NCBI GenBank assembly: GCA_902490055.1
Contig: CABUCP010000059.1
Location: forward strand, 1 to 10,744
DNA length: 10,744 bases
Origin: an uncultured Klebsiella sp.
GTDB taxonomy: Bacteria > Pseudomonadota > Gammaproteobacteria > Enterobacterales > Enterobacteriaceae
Reading direction: 5' to 3'
Shown here piece by piece: positions 8,017-10,744 of this stretch. How positions within the stretch are numbered: the stretch's first letter is position 1; the number at the start of each line of letters is the position of its first letter. A program made the position numbers and the translations under genes. The notes under the pieces are model-generated. The model was not told the DNA's origin. It saw only the letters and a list, made by a program, of their open reading frames with translations, and did not search any database.

Positions 8017-8037
8017 ATATTAACATCGTGTTATAGT
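8010..8037 (+). promoter_or_regulatory. Predicted ybdL promoter
   Basis: TTGCCA (8010-8015) and TATAGT (8032-8037) are separated by 16 bases and match sigma70 consensus 4/6 and 5/6. The -35 overlaps the -35 of the opposite mtnC promoter almost base for base, and the MetJ boxes end four bases upstream of it. Expected transcription start is near 8044, leaving about 30 bases of leader. Confidence 0.6.
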
Positions 8038-8073
8038 GGCTTCAACAACAGCATTACAATCGGAACAACGAGA

Positions 8074-9234
8074 ATGAGCAATAAGCCACTGATTCCTGAG
8101 AGTAAACTGCCTGCTTTAGGCACCACAATTTTTACCCAGATGAGCGCGCTGGCGCAGCAGCATCAGGCCATCAATCTATCACAAGGTTTTCCTGATTTTG
8201 ACGGCCCGCGCTATCTGCAGGAGCGATTGGCCTGGCACGTCGCTCAGGGGGCGAACCAATATGCTCCGATGACCGGCGTACCGGCGCTGCGCGAAGCCAT
8301 TGCGGATAAAACCGCCGAGCTGTATGGCTATCGTCCGGATGCGGATAGCGATGTCACCGTCACTGCGGGAGCGACTGAAGCGCTGTATGCGGCGATCTCC
8401 GCGCTGGTCAGAGCCGGCGATGAGGTGATCTGCTTTGATCCGAGCTACGATAGCTATGCGCCAGCGGTGGAACTGTCCGGCGGGGTGCTGAAACGGATTG
8501 CCCTGCAACCGCCGCATTTTCGCGTCGACTGGCAGCAGTTTGCCGCAACGCTGAGCGAGCGCACCCGGTTGGTTATCCTCAATACGCCGCATAACCCGTC
8601 AGCGACCGTCTGGCAGCGAGAAGACTTCGCCGCACTGTGGCAGGCCATCGGCGAGCGAGAAATTTACGTTATCAGCGACGAGGTGTATGAGCATATCTGT
8701 TTTGCTGAGCAGGGCCATGCCAGCGTGCTGGCTCATCCGCAGCTGCGCGAAAGGGCGGTGGCGGTCTCTTCCTTCGGTAAAACGTTTCATATGACCGGCT
8801 GGAAAGTCGGCTATTGCGTGGCGCCGGCCGCCATCAGCGCCGAGTTACGTAAAGTGCATCAGTATTTGACCTTTGCCGTTAATACGCCGGCCCAGCTGGC
8901 CCTGGCGGATATGCTACGCGCGCAGCCGGAACACTATCGCGAGCTACCTGAGTTTTATCGAGCGCGACGGGATCTGTTTATCGATGCGCTGCGCCATAGC
9001 CGGCTGGAGATCCTGCCGTGCGAAGGCACCTATTTCCTGCTGGCCGACTATAGCGCGATATCCGACCTCGATGACGTCAGCTTCTGCCGCTGGTTGACCA
9101 CCGAGGTCGGGGTGGCGGCGATCCCGTTATCGGTGTTCTGCGCAGATCCCTTCCCGCACAAGCTGATTCGCCTGTGCTTTGCTAAACAGCCAGAGACCCT
9201 GCTGGCGGCGGCAGAGCGCCTGCGCCGCCTGTAG
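8074..9234 (+). CDS. ybdL: Methionine aminotransferase, the likely final enzyme of methionine salvage (MtnE function)
   Basis: PLP-dependent class I/II aminotransferase that interconverts methionine and 4-methylthio-2-oxobutyrate; here it would aminate the product of MtnD. The product is 386 residues, the same as E. coli YbdL, which prefers methionine and some aromatic amino acids. Fold-type I marks: GFPDFDGP (38-45), NQYAPMTGVPALREAI (61-76), cofactor-binding NTPHNPSATVW (170-180), SDEVYEH (201-207), Schiff-base Lys236 in SSFGKTFHMTGWK, and carboxylate-binding Arg366 in KLIRLCFAK. Nothing essential is missing. It starts 165 bases from mtnC on the other strand and shares its MetJ operator, which ties it to the salvage pathway. 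Its stop TAG abuts the ybdM stop with no base between. The ribosome site (GGA, nine bases upstream) is weak. Confidence 0.95.
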   Translation: MSNKPLIPESKLPALGTTIFTQMSALAQQHQAINLSQGFPDFDGPRYLQERLAWHVAQGANQYAPMTGVPALREAIADKTAELYGYRPDADSDVTVTAGATEALYAAISALVRAGDEVICFDPSYDSYAPAVELSGGVLKRIALQPPHFRVDWQQFAATLSERTRLVILNTPHNPSATVWQREDFAALWQAIGEREIYVISDEVYEHICFAEQGHASVLAHPQLRERAVAVSSFGKTFHMTGWKVGYCVAPAAISAELRKVHQYLTFAVNTPAQLALADMLRAQPEHYRELPEFYRARRDLFIDALRHSRLEILPCEGTYFLLADYSAISDLDDVSFCRWLTTEVGVAAIPLSVFCADPFPHKLIRLCFAKQPETLLAAAERLRRL

Positions 9235-9861
9235 CTATTTCACCGTCCACGCCTGGGAAAACTGACGGTCGCCGAACATCTCGGCCAGGCCGTTAATTTG
9301 CTTCAGGCGTAATACTTCATCAGCATCCATACCCAGCTCTTTGCTAATTTTGCTATCGTTCCAGCCAAGATTAGCCAGCTCGCGGACGATTTCCGACATT
9401 GCGTGAATCTGATGGCGCCCGCGTGCGCGGTTGTGGCGGATAGTCGCCGCCATCAGAGCATCGCGTGAGTGGCTGTTTTCCGCCAGGCAGGTTATCGGGA
9501 GATAACCTTTCAGCTGTTTTTTCAGTACCATTTTACTGCTCGCGAGTTCGTGGCGGTGGAAGCCATCAACGATGGTATAGCGCTGTGGCTGCTGCTCCAG
9601 CACCACGATAGGTTGCGTGAAACCGTTGGCTTCCAGCGAGGTTAATAACAACCGCTTTTCCGGAGGCGCAAGGTTATTAGGGTTGTAATCGTTGGGGGTC
9701 ACGTCTTCTTCTTTGACCCACAACACGCAGTCAACCGGCTGGTTGTTAAAGGGGCTATGGCGGTGCAGAGCCTGGCGAAAGTGGTTCAGCGCGTCGATTT
9801 TTTCCTCTTCCGGCAGCGCTGCCAGATACTCTTCGATTTGGGTTATTAGTCGTTGTTGCAT
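9235..9861 (-). CDS. ybdM: ParB/sulfiredoxin-like protein YbdM (IbrB-related)
   Basis: Cellular role unknown. The 208-residue product has a ParB N-terminal-like core: YNPNNLAPPEKRLLLTSL (59-76), the ParB-box-like VDGFHRHELA (98-107, Gly100 and Arg103) and HNRARGRHQ (143-151), where Asn144 and Arg147 correspond to the ENxxR motif of ParB nucleotide binding. A helix-turn-helix-like segment follows at about 166-188 (SKISKELGMDADEVLRLKQ). It lacks the length and C-terminal dimer domain of partition ParB proteins. I chose the ATG at 9861 because GGGGA sits five bases upstream; an ATG four codons earlier (9873) has no ribosome site. It lies downstream of ybdN on the same strand, an arrangement shared with E. 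coli and with the IbrA/IbrB pair described as regulators of prophage immunoglobulin-binding genes. Confidence 0.88.
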   Translation of the reverse strand: MQQRLITQIEEYLAALPEEEKIDALNHFRQALHRHSPFNNQPVDCVLWVKEEDVTPNDYNPNNLAPPEKRLLLTSLEANGFTQPIVVLEQQPQRYTIVDGFHRHELASSKMVLKKQLKGYLPITCLAENSHSRDALMAATIRHNRARGRHQIHAMSEIVRELANLGWNDSKISKELGMDADEVLRLKQINGLAEMFGDRQFSQAWTVK

Positions 9862-9896
9862 AACAGTCCCCATTGTTGACGCTTTTTACTGATGCG
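9846..9896 (-). other. In-frame remnant of the ybdN C terminus beyond a TAA stop
   Basis: Directly after the ybdN TAA (9897-9899), the same frame continues for 16 sense codons to a second TAA (9846-9848), reading RISKKRQQWGLLCNND. This closely matches the end of E. coli YbdN as I remember it (...KRQEWGILCNND). In that alignment the TAA replaces a glutamate codon, so one base change (GAA to TAA) would explain it. The tail overlaps the ybdM start by 16 bases, which may help keep the bases conserved. The comparison relies on memory of the E. coli sequence. Confidence 0.7.
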
Positions 9897-10744
9897 TTAG
9901 TTTTTATAGCGATTGGCTTTAGTTGGGCTAAATGAAAGCTGACGACACCAGTAATCGTTGTTTAACAACACTTTGCAGACTCGTCGCCATGAAGGGATAT
10001 CCCGGGTACCGATATCGCTTTCCTGACTATCGGGGATATCTTCCATGCCCTGCTTTTGGTACCAGCGCAGGTACACCGCGATTTTGTTGCGATAGTGCTC
10101 GGCGGTTGGCCGCGGCATACTGTCCAATAAAAACAGGGCATAGCTCTTCCAGCTGTGATGCCCGGGTTTATCGAGTTTGCGGTGGCCGTAAAATTTGTTG
10201 TCATATCCCGCGTAAATGCCGCCGCTGTGTACGCCGTTTACGCGCTGGCAGATAGCTGCCCAGCGCTCAGGTTCCAGCACGTGATACAGCCAGAGTCCCT
10301 GACGCTGTTCCGGGCCAAAGGGTTCGCAGATGCGCATATAGCGCAGCGGTACCCCGGCCTGATACATCAGATCGTAAAGGGGGTTATAGGTATGGCCGCT
10401 TTTGCTGAACCAGGTCCAGATATCGGCGGTTTTCCAGTCGTAGATAGGATAGATATACCAGGTATGGCCGCCCGGCGCTGAGGTTGTCCAGGGTTTATCA
10501 TCAGCAAAGCGCAGCTTGCGCTGTGATGAGATGGTCATAAAACGGTTTAACGACTCATCCGCCCGGATACCCACCAGCATCGCCGCCGGGCGGTTTTGTG
10601 AAAACCAGTCGGCGAAATCACGAACGAACTCTTCAAAGCTCATTCCGTTACTATAAAACGGAAAATAGCCGGGATCGGTAATCGCATCAGCAGGGGGTTG
10701 GCGTACCCAATTGGCGCCAGGTTCCCAGCATTGCCACTCTGGAG
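9897..10744 (-). CDS. ybdN: PAPS-reductase-like protein YbdN (IbrA-related), 5' end beyond the window, premature stop at the 3' end
   Basis: Partial: the frame is open to the right edge, giving 281 visible residues, and codons before the ATG at 10643 continue the homology (PEWQCWEP, VRQPPADAITDP), so that ATG is internal. E. coli YbdN is about 406 residues; the missing N-terminal part should carry the ATP-binding SGGKDS loop. Visible family marks are GIRADESLNRF (from visible residue 58), GGHTWYIYPIYDWKTADIWTW (91-111) and a DUF3440-type C-terminal half with RICEPFGPEQRQGLWLYHV. The ECGLH cysteine motif of true PAPS reductase (CysH) is absent from the C terminus, so sulfate reduction is unlikely. 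It ends 16 residues short because of an in-frame TAA (see 9846-9896). Its stop is 35 bases from the ybdM start, probably one operon. Function unknown. Confidence 0.88.
   Translation of the reverse strand, partial: PEWQCWEPGANWVRQPPADAITDPGYFPFYSNGMSFEEFVRDFADWFSQNRPAAMLVGIRADESLNRFMTISSQRKLRFADDKPWTTSAPGGHTWYIYPIYDWKTADIWTWFSKSGHTYNPLYDLMYQAGVPLRYMRICEPFGPEQRQGLWLYHVLEPERWAAICQRVNGVHSGGIYAGYDNKFYGHRKLDKPGHHSWKSYALFLLDSMPRPTAEHYRNKIAVYLRWYQKQGMEDIPDSQESDIGTRDIPSWRRVCKVLLNNDYWCRQLSFSPTKANRYKN

Noticed and set aside
9235..9861. ybdM as a plasmid or chromosome partition ParB
   Set aside because: Too short, no C-terminal dimerisation domain, no parA neighbour and no parS-like repeats in the window.
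9897..10744. ybdN as a true PAPS reductase (cysH)
   Set aside because: The C-terminal ECGLH catalytic cysteine motif is absent and the C-terminal half is of a different, DUF3440-like type.
1..10744. Mobile element, prophage, CRISPR or defence island
   Set aside because: No transposase, integrase, direct-repeat array or terminal inverted repeats were seen; the genes are metabolic and match a known enterobacterial gene order. IbrA/IbrB relatives occur in prophages, but here they sit in the chromosomal ybd context.

Overview
The window reads as chromosome of a Klebsiella/Raoultella-type enterobacterium. The protein sequences agree closely with my memory of Klebsiella methionine-salvage enzymes. 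The right end carries the ybdL-ybdM-ybdN order known from the E. coli K-12 chromosome, although E. coli lacks the salvage genes next to it. Species cannot be fixed by eye. No rRNA, tRNA, CRISPR, insertion sequence or phage gene is visible, and no stretch over 300 bases lacks a gene.

Layout: (1) 75-3657, +, a three-gene ABC importer operon of the ribose/simple-sugar class (ATPase, permease, periplasmic binding protein). (2) 3713-4912, -, mtnK. (3) 5017-6673, +, mtnA-mtnB. (4) 6680-7908, -, mtnC-mtnD with a 4-base ATGA overlap. (5) 8074-9234, +, ybdL, the aminotransferase that would serve as mtnE. (6) 9235-9861, -, ybdM, and 9897 to the right edge, -, ybdN (its 5' end lies outside the window). 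Genes alternate in convergent and divergent blocks. Both divergent intergenic regions (mtnK/mtnA and mtnC/ybdL) contain a perfect 8-base MetJ met-box (AGACGTCT) followed by a 6/8 second box, so the block looks like a methionine-repressed regulon.

Together regions 2-5 encode the classical aerobic methionine salvage pathway from methylthioribose (MTR): MTR kinase, MTR-1-phosphate isomerase, dehydratase, enolase-phosphatase, acireductone dioxygenase and final transamination to methionine. Only the nucleosidase that makes MTR from methylthioadenosine is absent, and it is normally encoded elsewhere. The adjoining sugar-type importer is a reasonable candidate for MTR uptake, but this is inferred from context.

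The most notable local observations are: an in-frame TAA in ybdN followed directly by 16 codons that still match the remembered E. coli YbdN C terminus, suggesting a recent nonsense change or a readthrough site; a shared MetJ operator inside overlapping divergent mtnC and ybdL promoters; and the poorly understood ParB-like/PAPS-reductase-like pair ybdM-ybdN (IbrB/IbrA family).
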